Origin: Clostridia bacterium
Lineage (GTDB): Bacteria; Bacillota; Clostridia; Saccharofermentanales; Saccharofermentanaceae
Reading direction: 5' to 3'
DNA length: 64,000 bases
Assembly: GCA_024403775.1 (NCBI GenBank)
Contig: JAKSRE010000013.1
Location: 1-64,000 of the forward strand
In this document: one piece after another, positions 36,141 to 44,831 of the stretch
How positions within the stretch are numbered: the first letter of the stretch is position 1
Layout of the letters: every line of letters starts with the position of its first letter
The notes under the pieces: generated by a model
The model's database searches: none
Told to the model about the DNA's origin: nothing
What the model saw: the letters and a program-made list of their open reading frames with translations, nothing else
Position numbers and translations under genes: made by a program

Positions 36141-36276
36141 CATTTTGTTTATAATAAAATGTAAGAAAATCTTTATTTTCAACTTGCACATCAAAATTTG
36201 TTCACTAGTCCTTGCTATCATAAGATTAACAAGAGAGGATATCTCAAGTTAATCAGATTAGGAAGGAGTGATTCGA

Positions 36277-36504
36277 ATGAAGAAAAATACTATCAATAGT
36301 AAAAAAGGTTTCACATTACTTGAGACGATGGTAGTTGTTTTTATTATTACTGTAATTACATCAGCTACAGCAATAGCAGTTAGCGAATGTATAAAAAGTG
36401 CTAGAATTGCATCTGATCGAATGAGCTCCAGAGAATCTATAATGGAATCCATTATGTCTGATACTAATTCTGGTGATACTTGCGCTGGAAAGCCGATTCA
36501 GTGA
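36277..36504 (+). CDS. Small pilin-like protein with type IV N-terminal methylation motif
   Basis: A 75-residue protein: a short basic leader (MKKNTINSKK), the prepilin cleavage site G-FTLLE with Glu at +5, and a hydrophobic helix (TMVVVFIITVITSATAIAV). About 40 polar residues follow, with two cysteines in SGDTCAGKP and AVSECIKSA. It is too short for a full pilin head domain and is probably a minor pseudopilin or a truncated one. ATG 36277 follows GGAAGGAG; the upstream in-frame GTG 36268 lies in that site. Terminator at 36523-36563. Neighbour of a longer pilin-like protein; no assembly ATPase or prepilin peptidase is in the window. Confidence 0.75.
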   Translation: MKKNTINSKKGFTLLETMVVVFIITVITSATAIAVSECIKSARIASDRMSSRESIMESIMSDTNSGDTCAGKPIQ

Positions 36505-36522
36505 CGATAAATTTTGTATTAT

Positions 36523-36563
36523 ATGCACTTTTCTGTGTTTATTGCAGGAAAGTGTATTCTTTT
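36523..36563 (+). terminator. Terminator after the small pilin-like gene
   Basis: TGCACTTTTCTG pairs with CAGGAAAGTGTA, followed by TTCTTTT. Confidence 0.75.
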
Positions 36564-36762
36564 AACTAAATGTAAACTACAGGTTACAAATTAAAAATCT
36601 AAAAGTTTGTTCACAGAATAGTTGATAAAAATAGGTGAATGTGAAGAAAATGTGAAGTAAAAGGGTAGATTTGTGACAAGAGGCTTGCTATAATCAGAAC
36701 ATAAGACAAGATCACGTGGGTGATTAAAAAAGGTTATAGAATAAAAAAGAGAGGTATGGGTT

Positions 36763-37704
36763 ATGAAATGTTTAGCTAATAACACCAAAAGAGGTTTTAC
36801 ACTCATAGAAATGGTATTGGTTATTGCCATTATTTCTATTATGGCTGGTTCAGTTGCAACAGGTATCAATGGATATTTGAAGAAAGCTGAAAAATTGGAT
36901 AAAGATTCACAGACGCAGAACGATAATTATGCAGCTGCAAAACTTCAGATACAAGGGCTGCTCCCTGGAAAAGGATCGTTAGTTACTCCTTCAGGCGGAG
37001 GTAGCGGAGCTGGCGGTGGCTCTGGTAGTGGTGCTTCAGGAGATGGAACTGGCGGCGGTTATGGCGGCGCATCAGTAGGTGGTGGCGCTTCAACAGGTGG
37101 TGGTGCTTCAACAGGTGGCGGTGCCTCAACAGGTGGCGGTGCCTCAACAGGTGGCGGTGCCTCAACAGGTGGCGGCACTTCTGTAGGCGGTGGTTCTGTT
37201 TTGGGTGATGGAGCAAGCACAGGTCCTTCTTCACCAGTAGTTACAACTCCAGCGGCTACAACACCAGCAGCTACAACTCCAGCAGCTACTACTCCATCAG
37301 CTACAAATCCAGCTTCTGCAGGCGGTGCAGGTGGCGGAACTGTAACAGCAATACCAGCTGAATTACTTGGTGATGGTGTTATCCAGCCAGATGGAACAGT
37401 ATTGTATGGTGATAATCTCAAAGTAGATCCTGCAAAACTTACATTAACAGGTAAGGGCGTAAACAGCATTAAGGTTTTACCAGATGGTTCTTATACATTA
37501 AAGATGCAGAATGATCAGTACAATTCAGTAGATTGTAAGATTGAGATTACTGTAGGTGCAGATGGTAAGATTACATTTACAGGTGGTAATAAGTGGATTC
37601 TTAGTGGATTCAGAGATGATTTGTGGAAGGGCGATACTTTTGAATTAGGAGAGAACGAGATTAAATATTTGAAGAATGAGTATGGTCTCGAGATTATTAA
37701 ATAA
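36763..37704 (+). CDS. Pilin-like protein with Gly-rich GGGAST repeats
   Basis: A 313-residue protein with a prepilin leader and helix (KRGFTLIEMVLVIAIISIM, +5 Glu), then a short amphipathic region ending LKKAEKLDKDSQTQ. Residues about 72-150 are a glycine-rich linker with five consecutive GGGAST-type hexapeptides, followed by TTPAA repeats (about 162-180). The C-terminal 120 residues form a probable globular domain (IQPDGTVLYGDNLKVDP, KVLPDGSYTLKMQNDQYN, VGADGKITFTGGNKWI) that looks secreted and calcium-binding-like but is not recognised. AGAGAGG precedes the ATG. A filament subunit carrying an adhesive tip on a flexible stalk is a reasonable inference. Confidence 0.75.
   Translation: MKCLANNTKRGFTLIEMVLVIAIISIMAGSVATGINGYLKKAEKLDKDSQTQNDNYAAAKLQIQGLLPGKGSLVTPSGGGSGAGGGSGSGASGDGTGGGYGGASVGGGASTGGGASTGGGASTGGGASTGGGASTGGGTSVGGGSVLGDGASTGPSSPVVTTPAATTPAATTPAATTPSATNPASAGGAGGGTVTAIPAELLGDGVIQPDGTVLYGDNLKVDPAKLTLTGKGVNSIKVLPDGSYTLKMQNDQYNSVDCKIEITVGADGKITFTGGNKWILSGFRDDLWKGDTFELGENEIKYLKNEYGLEIIK
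37080..37190 (+). repeat. In-frame 18-bp tandem repeats encoding GGGAST
   Basis: About five copies of GGTGGCGGTGCCTCAACA-type units; three are identical at DNA level. A sixth diverged unit (GGCACTTCTGTA) follows. High identity suggests recent expansion. Confidence 0.85.
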
Positions 37705-37744
37705 TTTATATTAGTTTGTCAGTCTTTTTTCTATAACCTGGTTT

Positions 37745-37775
37745 GGGTCGGTGAGTAAAATCGCCGGCCCTTACT
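37745..37775 (+). terminator. Hairpin after the Gly-rich pilin-like gene
   Basis: GGGTCGGTGA pairs with TCGCCGGCCC with two G-U pairs; the T-run is poor, so terminator function is likely but not certain. Confidence 0.55.
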
Positions 37776-37911
37776 AATTGCAAGAAAAAGATTTATTGAC
37801 TTTTAGAATAAATTTTCACAAATTTGACACACTTTTTTAGACAAAATACTGATAAATCAATCCATAGGTGATATAATATTTCTACTAGAAAATTATTAGG
37901 AGTTTGATTAC

Positions 37912-39525
37912 ATGAAGAAGTGTCCGGTTTGTGGTGTTATGATGGGTGATAATGTTGCACGCTGTTCTATGTGTAAATATGATTTCCAGAAGGCATCATT
38001 GGGTGAATCAGAGCAGGCTATTGCTGAAGCTAAGCAGGAAATGAACAAAAAAGAAGAGCAGGCTATAGCTAGAGCTGAGGCTAAGAAGAGTGAAGAGGAG
38101 AAACATCTTGCTGAACTTAAGAACAAGATTAGTACTGAGATTGCAACTCTTACAGCACAGTTCGAATCAGAGAAGCTTAGACTTGAATCTGAGTATGCTG
38201 CAATGCAGAAACAGGCTATAGACGATAAGCTTGCTATTGATAAGGAATTAGGTGAGCGAAGAAGCGAACTTGAGGCTACAAGAACAGCCCTTGCGCAGGC
38301 TCAGCATGATGTTAAATTCATCGAGGAAGATTCCAGAGCTAGAGCTCAGAAGGAATATGACGAGATGATTGAGCTTGCTAAGAAGGAGCAGCAGCGTATC
38401 GTTACAGAGGCTCAGCAGCAGACAGAGCAGTTAGCTATTGAAGTAGAGAAAGAATATAATGCTGTAATGGCTGAGAGAGATGCCATGAGAGCAGAGATGC
38501 TTGCTGCAAAGGAAGAGCTTGATCAGTTTAACGAGACTCGTGCAGCCAGAGAGAAAGAGGCTCAGGATATCGAGGCAAGAATTGCTCAGCTTGGAATAGA
38601 TTTTGAGGCTGAGAAAGATAGAATTACAGAAGAATCAAAGAAGATATCTATGGAGCAGGCTAGTGAGGCTCTTAAGATCAGAGATCAGGCAGAGCAGGAG
38701 CTTAGTCAGATAGAGGCACAGAAGCAGGCTATTTTGGCCGAGATTGAAGATCGTCAGAAGGAGGCTCAGACAGAGCTTGATGATCTTGTTAACCAAGCAA
38801 AAGTTGTAATTGCGGAGGCTGAAGAGGCAGCAGCTAAGCGCGATGAGATGACTGCAATTATTGAAGAGGCAAAGAAAGCAGAAGAAGAGAAGGCACAGCT
38901 TGATGCTCAGATTGAGGCTTTGAATAATGAGATTCTCGAGAATTCAGAGCAGCTTACTGCAATTGCAGATGAGTATGATCAGGCTCAGCGTATTATTAAA
39001 GACGCTGAAAGTGCTACTGTTCAGGCCCAGGCTATCGCAGAAGAGATTATTCTCGATGCTGAGAAGCGTGCTGTTTTCCTCAAAGAAGTTTCTTTGAGTG
39101 AGAGCGAGAAGGGCAAAATGCAAAAACAAATTGAGGCAAAGGAAGACAGAATTAAGGAGTTACAGATGGAAAAGGACGAGTTGGATAAAAAGATTGCTCA
39201 GCTTGAGAATGCTATCAAGAAACTTGAGCAAGAGGTGACTGAAGCCAAGTCTATTCCAGTTGCAATGTCTGAGCAGGGACCTAAGGAATACACAGTAGAG
39301 GTCGTTACTCACAAGATTTCGGGCGAAGTAGACAGCGATCAAATGGCAAGTGTTCTTACAAAGATGTCAGCTGAAGGTTGGAAGCTTAACACAGTAATAA
39401 ATGATGAGGGTGGTAAACTACAGTCTTCATTGGGTGGTGATGAGAATTCATCATTGTCAATGGGTGCTTTCGCAGCTAAGGAAGACAGAGTTATCATGAT
39501 CTTCGAGAGAGCAAAGAGAGCTTAA
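37912..39525 (+). CDS. Zinc-ribbon, long coiled coil and C-terminal DUF4177-like protein
   Basis: A 537-residue protein. Residues 1-26 form a zinc ribbon (CPVCGVMMGDNVARCSMCKYDF, four Cys; given by its ends CPVCG and CSMCKYDF). Residues 30-450 are one long, highly charged Glu/Gln/Ala/Lys coiled coil with no break longer than a few residues. The last 80 residues (EYTVEVVTHKI, MASVLTKMSAEGWKLNTVIN, VIMIFER) match the small DUF4177 fold. No signal peptide or helix for the membrane. It is likely a cytoplasmic structural or scaffolding protein. ATTAGGAG precedes the ATG, and a TATAAT lies at 37872-37877. Followed by a bidirectional terminator. Confidence 0.75.
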   Translation: MKKCPVCGVMMGDNVARCSMCKYDFQKASLGESEQAIAEAKQEMNKKEEQAIARAEAKKSEEEKHLAELKNKISTEIATLTAQFESEKLRLESEYAAMQKQAIDDKLAIDKELGERRSELEATRTALAQAQHDVKFIEEDSRARAQKEYDEMIELAKKEQQRIVTEAQQQTEQLAIEVEKEYNAVMAERDAMRAEMLAAKEELDQFNETRAAREKEAQDIEARIAQLGIDFEAEKDRITEESKKISMEQASEALKIRDQAEQELSQIEAQKQAILAEIEDRQKEAQTELDDLVNQAKVVIAEAEEAAAKRDEMTAIIEEAKKAEEEKAQLDAQIEALNNEILENSEQLTAIADEYDQAQRIIKDAESATVQAQAIAEEIILDAEKRAVFLKEVSLSESEKGKMQKQIEAKEDRIKELQMEKDELDKKIAQLENAIKKLEQEVTEAKSIPVAMSEQGPKEYTVEVVTHKISGEVDSDQMASVLTKMSAEGWKLNTVINDEGGKLQSSLGGDENSSLSMGAFAAKEDRVIMIFERAKRA

Positions 39526-39544
39526 GTTTAATAGTAAATAAAGA

Positions 39545-39577
39545 AACAGGAGTTCAATTATTGAACTCCTGTTTTTG
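39545..39577. terminator. Bidirectional terminator
   Basis: AACAGGAGTTCAA pairs with TTGAACTCCTGTT, followed by TTT; serves the coiled-coil gene and the convergent EAL gene. Confidence 0.88.
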
Positions 39578-39606
39578 TTGTGTGAATTTTATGCCAAAGT
39601 TTACTA

Positions 39607-41469
39607 TTAATCCAGGTGGCTTAAGATATAAGCTGGCAGTTCCTCCTTGGTTAAAGGAGCACATATGTATTTTCCCTGGAAAGCATTGCAGCCATATTCC
39701 TTAAGTGCATTATACTGTGCTTCAGTATCGATACCAGTTGCTACTACAGATATTTCAATCTCATTCAAAAGAGAAATGATTGATGATGAGAGAACCTGAC
39801 TGGCTTCACCTTCATTATTTGTAAAATCACCATCAAGTTTTACTGCATTGATTGGCAGCAAAGGAATATTATTGAGTGATGAGAAGCCTCTACCGAAATT
39901 ATCGAGGGATAATGTAATACCCATATTATAAATTCGTTCAATGCTGCCCTTAACGTCGTTAAATGATGTTGTGAGCATCTCCTCAGGAATGTCGAATTCA
40001 AGATTGTTGAAATTGATATTAAGTGAAATCTTATGAAGTTCAGTATCTACAATTCCGCTCTTCATCTGTGAAGCAGAAACGTTCATAACCATCTTAAGAT
40101 TAGGATTTATACTGTTAACTTCGACAAGAGCATTAGCTACATTCTCAAAAATGAAATGGGAGAGTGTATAAATGAAGTTAGACTGAGTTGCCACGTCAAG
40201 GAAAAGTGAAGGTGGAATATTACCAAGCTCTTTACTGTTCCAACGTGTAAATGCCTCAAAACCAAGAAGTTTGCCTGTTCCTGATAGTTGTGGCTGATAA
40301 ACAACATAGATTTCACCATCTTCCATTGCTTTGGTGAAGATTTTATTAATTTCATTGTTTGTTTTGCTTAAGAAGAATGAATCACGAAGTTCAGTTGAAC
40401 AAACGACATTCTGATTTCCACCGTTATCTGTAGCTGTCTTGGCAGCAAGTTCAGCAGCCTTAAGAAGCTGACCTGAGAATCTTGCATTCTTAGGATAAAC
40501 TGCAATTCCAGCTGATGCAGTAACGTTTGCAGGATGAGATTCACTTGCAAAGAAGGAAGTGATTGACTGTCTTAGTGTATCAGCATAATTAAGGCACTCT
40601 TCCTTGTGAAGAATTCTTTTGGAAATAACTGCAAATTCACCACTAACAATTCTACCAACGATATCCTCTTCGTTTGCACTTTCTCTAAGACGATGAGCAA
40701 CACCCTGTATAAACAAATCTACAACCTGATGGCTTGAATTACCTACAAAAGTATGTAGATTATCAAGCTTAAGATAAATCACTGTAATAGGGTGGAATGC
40801 ATCTGAAGAATATCCTGTTGATGACTGTGAGAAGCTGATTGCATCATCAATAAATAATTCCAGCTGATCCAGTATCTTATCACGATTTGGAAGGGTTGTT
40901 ACAGAGTCTATATAATTGTTAGCTCTAAACTGTGAAAGACTATTGTCAATAGAAGGATTACCAAGCTGTTTGTTATTGGAAGACGCTTTAGCTGCCTGAT
41001 TTTTTACGATAAGAGCAGTTCTGTTAAGAGCCAGATCCAACTCACGATTACGTGTATCAAGTCTGTTAATCTGCTCACAGGTATTGTTATACAAATCCTT
41101 AAGGTCATAGAGTTTCTTTGAATTATGCTTAACGATACTATAGAAAATAATGTTACAGCAAAGTGCAGTTGCTGCCACTAAGGCAAGATACAATGAAGTC
41201 TGAACATCGAATAAAGTATATTCGTACATTGCAATAATCCACTGAATGAATGAGTATGCACAGGAAAGCAGATAACCACTCTTACCAAGAGCAGCATCCA
41301 GGAAAATGCAGATTATAAACTGAAAAAGAACAAGGATAAGTCTAATAACAAAAGCAGGAAAATAGCATTGCAAAAGAAGTGTCAGTAAAAACAACACTGT
41401 CAGTGCTAATACATTAAAAGTAAAATGTGATTTACTCCCGTTTATAAAGTCTTTGCTTATTTGCTGCAT
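39607..41469 (-). CDS. Membrane GGDEF-EAL protein with degenerate catalytic motifs
   Basis: A 620-residue protein. About five hydrophobic helices (residues 15-120) are followed by a coiled linker. A GGDEF domain starts at DSVTTLPNRDKILDQLELF (about 188), but its active loop reads VSGEF (about 275) instead of GGDEF. The EAL domain starts at LLGFEAFTRW (about 403). Its metal site reads LDNFGRGFSSL where DDFGxGYSSL is normal, and ATGIDT replaces AEGVET. Both cyclase and phosphodiesterase activity are thus doubtful, so it is more likely a c-di-GMP receptor or a regulator acting through protein contacts. ATG 41469 is preceded by GAGGATAAT. Monocistronic, divergent from the fumarase operon. Confidence 0.85.
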   Translation of the reverse strand: MQQISKDFINGSKSHFTFNVLALTVLFLLTLLLQCYFPAFVIRLILVLFQFIICIFLDAALGKSGYLLSCAYSFIQWIIAMYEYTLFDVQTSLYLALVAATALCCNIIFYSIVKHNSKKLYDLKDLYNNTCEQINRLDTRNRELDLALNRTALIVKNQAAKASSNNKQLGNPSIDNSLSQFRANNYIDSVTTLPNRDKILDQLELFIDDAISFSQSSTGYSSDAFHPITVIYLKLDNLHTFVGNSSHQVVDLFIQGVAHRLRESANEEDIVGRIVSGEFAVISKRILHKEECLNYADTLRQSITSFFASESHPANVTASAGIAVYPKNARFSGQLLKAAELAAKTATDNGGNQNVVCSTELRDSFFLSKTNNEINKIFTKAMEDGEIYVVYQPQLSGTGKLLGFEAFTRWNSKELGNIPPSLFLDVATQSNFIYTLSHFIFENVANALVEVNSINPNLKMVMNVSASQMKSGIVDTELHKISLNINFNNLEFDIPEEMLTTSFNDVKGSIERIYNMGITLSLDNFGRGFSSLNNIPLLPINAVKLDGDFTNNEGEASQVLSSSIISLLNEIEISVVATGIDTEAQYNALKEYGCNAFQGKYICAPLTKEELPAYILSHLD

Positions 41470-41651
41470 ATTATCCTCACAACCCCTGCATATTTATTTA
41501 CATATTATAACAAGGATAAGGCAAGTTTTTTTGTCTGTAATGTTAATAAATAATAACAGTTTATTGTTTTTGTTTTGATATAATATGCATTGTTAGACTT
41601 ATTAATGAACGAGATTAATAGATTCTTGTAAATATTGAAAGGAAAAATGAT

Positions 41652-42554
41652 ATGGGAGACAAAGAAATCCAAATCAATAAACTTAAGGATTTGTTATCAG
41701 CTTTTATATGCTATTCAAGCTCACATTTGCCTGATGACGTTGATAAAAGATTAAGAGAGATGCAGGAAGTTGAGAATGAAGGATTTGCTGCAACTATCTA
41801 TGAAGCAATGTTTGAGAATATGGAAAAGGCTGACAGTCTTAAGAGACCTTCTTGTCAGGATACTGGAATAATTCAGTTTTTCGTAAAGGTTGGTACTAAA
41901 TTCCCATACATAGACGAATTGGAAGAAGTGCTCGTTGAAGCTGTAAAGAAGGCTACTAATGAGGCTCCATTAAGACATAATGCTGTTGAGGTATTCGATG
42001 AGAAGAATACTGGAACAAATATTGGAACAAGAGTTCCATGGATTGACTGGGAATTAGTTCCTAATAATGACAGTATAGAAGTATACCTCTACATGGCTGG
42101 CGGCGGATGTTCACTTCCTGGTTTTGCCAAGGTTCTTATGCCACTTGAAGGTTACGGCGGAATTGTAAAGGCAGTATTTGACCAGATGACATCTTATGGC
42201 GTTAATGCATGTCCTCCATGCCTTGTTGGTATTGGTATTGCTGGTTCGGCAGAAGTAGCAGCCAAGCTTTCCAAGAAGGCTCTCCTTCGTGAAGTAGGCT
42301 CACATAATCCAAATCCACGTGCAAGAATGATGGAAGAGGAGATGGAGAAGGGACTTAATGAGATTGGTCTTGGACCTGGTGGACTCCGTGGAAAGATGTC
42401 TGTTATGGGCGTTAATATTGAGCAGGCATCAAGACATCCAGCAACTCTTGCAGTTGGACTTTCGACAGCATGCTGGGCACACAGACGTGCACATATTCTT
42501 ATTAATAGTGATTTATCATATGATTTCTTGTCATCCAAGGGGGTAGAATTATGA
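41652..42554 (+). CDS. fumA: Fumarate hydratase class I, alpha subunit
   Basis: A 300-residue iron-sulfur hydro-lyase subunit, equivalent to the N-terminal half of E. coli FumA or to TtdA. The three cluster cysteines are in KRPSCQDTGIIQFF, GGGCSLPGFAKV and ACPPCLVGIGIAGS. With the beta subunit it converts fumarate and malate reversibly; an L-tartrate dehydratase role cannot be fully excluded from sequence alone. GAAAGGAAAAATGAT precedes the ATG at 41652, and a TATAAT-like box lies near 41578. Its stop overlaps the beta-subunit start by four bases (ATGA), so translation is coupled. Confidence 0.92.
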   Translation: MGDKEIQINKLKDLLSAFICYSSSHLPDDVDKRLREMQEVENEGFAATIYEAMFENMEKADSLKRPSCQDTGIIQFFVKVGTKFPYIDELEEVLVEAVKKATNEAPLRHNAVEVFDEKNTGTNIGTRVPWIDWELVPNNDSIEVYLYMAGGGCSLPGFAKVLMPLEGYGGIVKAVFDQMTSYGVNACPPCLVGIGIAGSAEVAAKLSKKALLREVGSHNPNPRARMMEEEMEKGLNEIGLGPGGLRGKMSVMGVNIEQASRHPATLAVGLSTACWAHRRAHILINSDLSYDFLSSKGVEL

Positions 42555-43159
42555 TTTATGAATTTAAGACACCAGTAAGTGACGAAGATATCAAGAAGTT
42601 AAGAATTGGTGATGTTATTTATCTTACAGGAGATATCGTTACAGGAAGAGATGATGTTCATCACCGTGCAGTTCTTCAGAATAAGGATGTTCCTTATGAT
42701 CTTAAGGGTAAGGCTATTTTTCATGCTGGTCCTATCATGCGTAAGAATGAAGACGGCTCACATAAGGTTGTAAGTGTAGGACCAACAACTTCTATGAGAA
42801 TGGAAGCTTGTGAGGCCGAGTTCCTTGAGAAGACAGGCGTTAAGATTATCATCGGTAAGGGTGGTATGGGTCCTAAGACTACTCAGGGTTGTAAGGATAA
42901 TATAGCTGTTCATACAATCTATCCAGGTGGATGTGCTGTAGTTGCTGCAGAGTCTGTTAAGGAAGTTATTGATGTTGAGTGGCTTGATCTTGGAATGCCT
43001 GAGGCATTGTGGCATCTTGACGTTGATCACTTTGGACCACTTATTGTGTCAATTGATACAGAAGGTGGAAACCTTATTGACGATAACAAGAAAATCTTTA
43101 ATGAGCGTAAGGAATCTATTGTTAAAGAGATTTCAGCTAAATTGGATTTTCTTGAATGA
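42551..43159 (+). CDS. fumB: Fumarate hydratase class I, beta subunit
   Basis: A 202-residue subunit, equivalent to the C-terminal half of class I fumarase or to TtdB. It shows the expected YLTGDIVTGRDDVHHRAV, IFHAGPIM, SVGPTTSMRMEACE and IIGKGGMGPKTTQGCKDN, followed by DVEWLDLGMPEALWHLDV. It completes the substrate site of the alpha subunit. The overlap with the upstream gene and the 13-bp gap to the HAD gene indicate one three-gene transcript. In a fermenting anaerobe it would work in the reductive branch with PEP carboxykinase (inference). Confidence 0.92.
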   Translation: MIYEFKTPVSDEDIKKLRIGDVIYLTGDIVTGRDDVHHRAVLQNKDVPYDLKGKAIFHAGPIMRKNEDGSHKVVSVGPTTSMRMEACEAEFLEKTGVKIIIGKGGMGPKTTQGCKDNIAVHTIYPGGCAVVAAESVKEVIDVEWLDLGMPEALWHLDVDHFGPLIVSIDTEGGNLIDDNKKIFNERKESIVKEISAKLDFLE

Positions 43160-43172
43160 TTTTTAAATCGTG

Positions 43173-43850
43173 ATGGATATACTTAACAGTTATATTAATT
43201 TTATTTTCGATTTGGACGGAACGCTTATTGATTCCATGAATGTATGGAGTGAGGTCGATAAGCGTTTTTTGAACGAGCGTGGAATAGAACTTACCAAGGA
43301 ATATACAGATAAGGTTAAGTCCAGCGCCATGGCGGATTCGGCTAAGTTTACAGTAGAACGCTATGGGCTTAATGAGACTCCTGAGCAGGTAATGGATATC
43401 TGGAACAGCATGGTATATGAGGCATATCGCAGCAGAATAAAACTTAAGCCTAGTGCACTTACTTTCCTCAAGAAAATAGTAGCACTTAAAGAGAAAAATC
43501 CAGATATCAGAATTGCTGTGGCAACTGCGCTCTCAAATAAAAATGCAAATGCTGCACTTAAAGCAAATAATATCGATGGACTTTTTGATGTAATACTAAC
43601 TCTCGATGATCTTGGTGGAACTATTGATAAAACCAAACCAGATATTTATATCGAAGTATTAGAAAGGATGGGCAGCAATAAGCGCGATAAGACCATAGTA
43701 TTTGAAGATGTATTTGCTGCAGCACGTGGTGCTATGGATGGCGGATTTGATGTCTGTGCTGTATATGATGCGGTTGGAAGCTCGTCTGACTGGGATGAAA
43801 TGAGAGCATTAACCAAGTTTTCTATTACTGACTGGAACCAGATTTGCTAG
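43173..43850 (+). CDS. HAD-superfamily hydrolase, beta-phosphoglucomutase-like
   Basis: A 225-residue HAD enzyme. Motif I is FIFDLDGTLIDSMNVW with both Asp, motif II VATALSNKNANAALKAN, the motif III Lys lies in GGTIDKTKPDIYIEVLERMG, and motif IV is TIVFEDVFAAARGAMDGG. A four-helix cap after motif I fits the phosphatase/phosphoglucomutase subfamily; the second motif IV acid is Asp in FEDV. Substrate unknown. ATG 43173 is chosen over GTG 43170 because it is the standard codon; the ribosome site is weak, which fits coupling to the fumarase genes. Confidence 0.85.
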   Translation: MDILNSYINFIFDLDGTLIDSMNVWSEVDKRFLNERGIELTKEYTDKVKSSAMADSAKFTVERYGLNETPEQVMDIWNSMVYEAYRSRIKLKPSALTFLKKIVALKEKNPDIRIAVATALSNKNANAALKANNIDGLFDVILTLDDLGGTIDKTKPDIYIEVLERMGSNKRDKTIVFEDVFAAARGAMDGGFDVCAVYDAVGSSSDWDEMRALTKFSITDWNQIC

Positions 43851-44021
43851 CGAAATGGTTCTTTTTTGAACAAAATGCACATAAATGACAGAATGCGTTT
43901 GTAAAAATTGTCGGATAGCCTATTCTACATAAATTGAAATGGATGAAATTAATATTTATAATTTTTGTGATGATTTATTTTCGTCATTTTGAGATTTGAT
44001 TTTTTTAGGGAGGATAGTGTA

Positions 44022-44585
44022 ATGGCTACTTCAACAACAAAGGCTGCAGACAAGAAGGTTGCAGATAAGACAACAAAGGCTGCTGAGACAAAGGCAGTAG
44101 TAAAGACAGAGGCAAAGGCAGAGGTTAAGACTGAGGCTAAGAAGGAAGTAGCACCAAAGGCTGCTCCTGCAAAGAAGGCAGAGGCTAAGAAGGCTCCTGC
44201 AAAGAAGGCTACAACAACAGCTAAGAAGGCTCCTGCAAAGAAGGCAGAGGCTAAGAAGGCAGTTGAGGCTACATTCGACAGCATTTTCGCTGCTATTAAC
44301 AGCAATGCAAAGAAGGCTAAGTTTACATCAAACTTCATCGCCGCTCAGATCACACTTACAGGTAATGTTGAGTCACAGCCACTTTATGTTAAGGTTGATT
44401 CAAAGAAGGCAGAGGTTGCTCCATATAACTACAACGATTCATCTTTCGTAATGAATGCTGATGCTGAGACTATGGCTGCTGTTCTTAACGGCAAGAAGAC
44501 AATCTTCGATGCTATCGCTGAGGGTAAGATTGCTATCTACGGTGATGCTTCAATGGCAGTATTGTTCGTAAAGGCAATGTTCTAA
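44022..44585 (+). CDS. Ala/Lys-rich (histone H1-like) tail fused to an SCP2-like domain
   Basis: A 187-residue protein. Residues 1-80 are almost only Ala, Lys, Thr, Glu, Val and Pro, with AKKAPAKK repeats like the tails of histone H1 and of some bacterial HU proteins. Residues 84-187 resemble an SCP2 sterol-carrier domain: ATFDSIFAAINSN, YNDSSFVMNADAETMAAVLNG, then FDAIAEGKIAIYGDASMAVLF, the Gly-Lys-hydrophobic-Gly-Asp ending of that fold. No signal peptide or membrane segment. GGGAGG precedes ATG 44022. The basic tail could bind nucleic acid or acidic surfaces while the SCP2 part holds a lipid or acyl ligand; both roles are inferred. Strong terminator follows. Confidence 0.7.
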   Translation: MATSTTKAADKKVADKTTKAAETKAVVKTEAKAEVKTEAKKEVAPKAAPAKKAEAKKAPAKKATTTAKKAPAKKAEAKKAVEATFDSIFAAINSNAKKAKFTSNFIAAQITLTGNVESQPLYVKVDSKKAEVAPYNYNDSSFVMNADAETMAAVLNGKKTIFDAIAEGKIAIYGDASMAVLFVKAMF

Positions 44586-44630
44586 TTAAAATATCCAATA
44601 AATTATTTATTGTTTTGTTTTGCGTAAGGG

Positions 44631-44661
44631 ACTGTTCCAGATATGGAACAGTTCTTTTTTT
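44631..44661 (+). terminator. Terminator of the SCP2-like gene
   Basis: ACTGTTCC pairs with GGAACAGT across AGATAT, followed by TCTTTTTTT. Confidence 0.88.
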
Positions 44662-44831
44662 GTTATTGGGATTTTGCAGTTAAAGACAAAGAATTTAGTT
44701 AAATCTAAAGGAATCATCAAAGAAATCTGTATAATGCTCTAGTATGTTAAAACAGTAAAAATACTCTGACTACTAATTCTAAAACATTGTGCTAAAATTA
44801 TTCTAGTATATTACTTACGGAGGTAAATCAT

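Noticed and set aside
36983..37469. Antisense frames over the Gly-rich pilin repeats
   Set aside because: Low-complexity His/Leu or Pro/Ala translations produced by the 18-bp repeat; no start signals.
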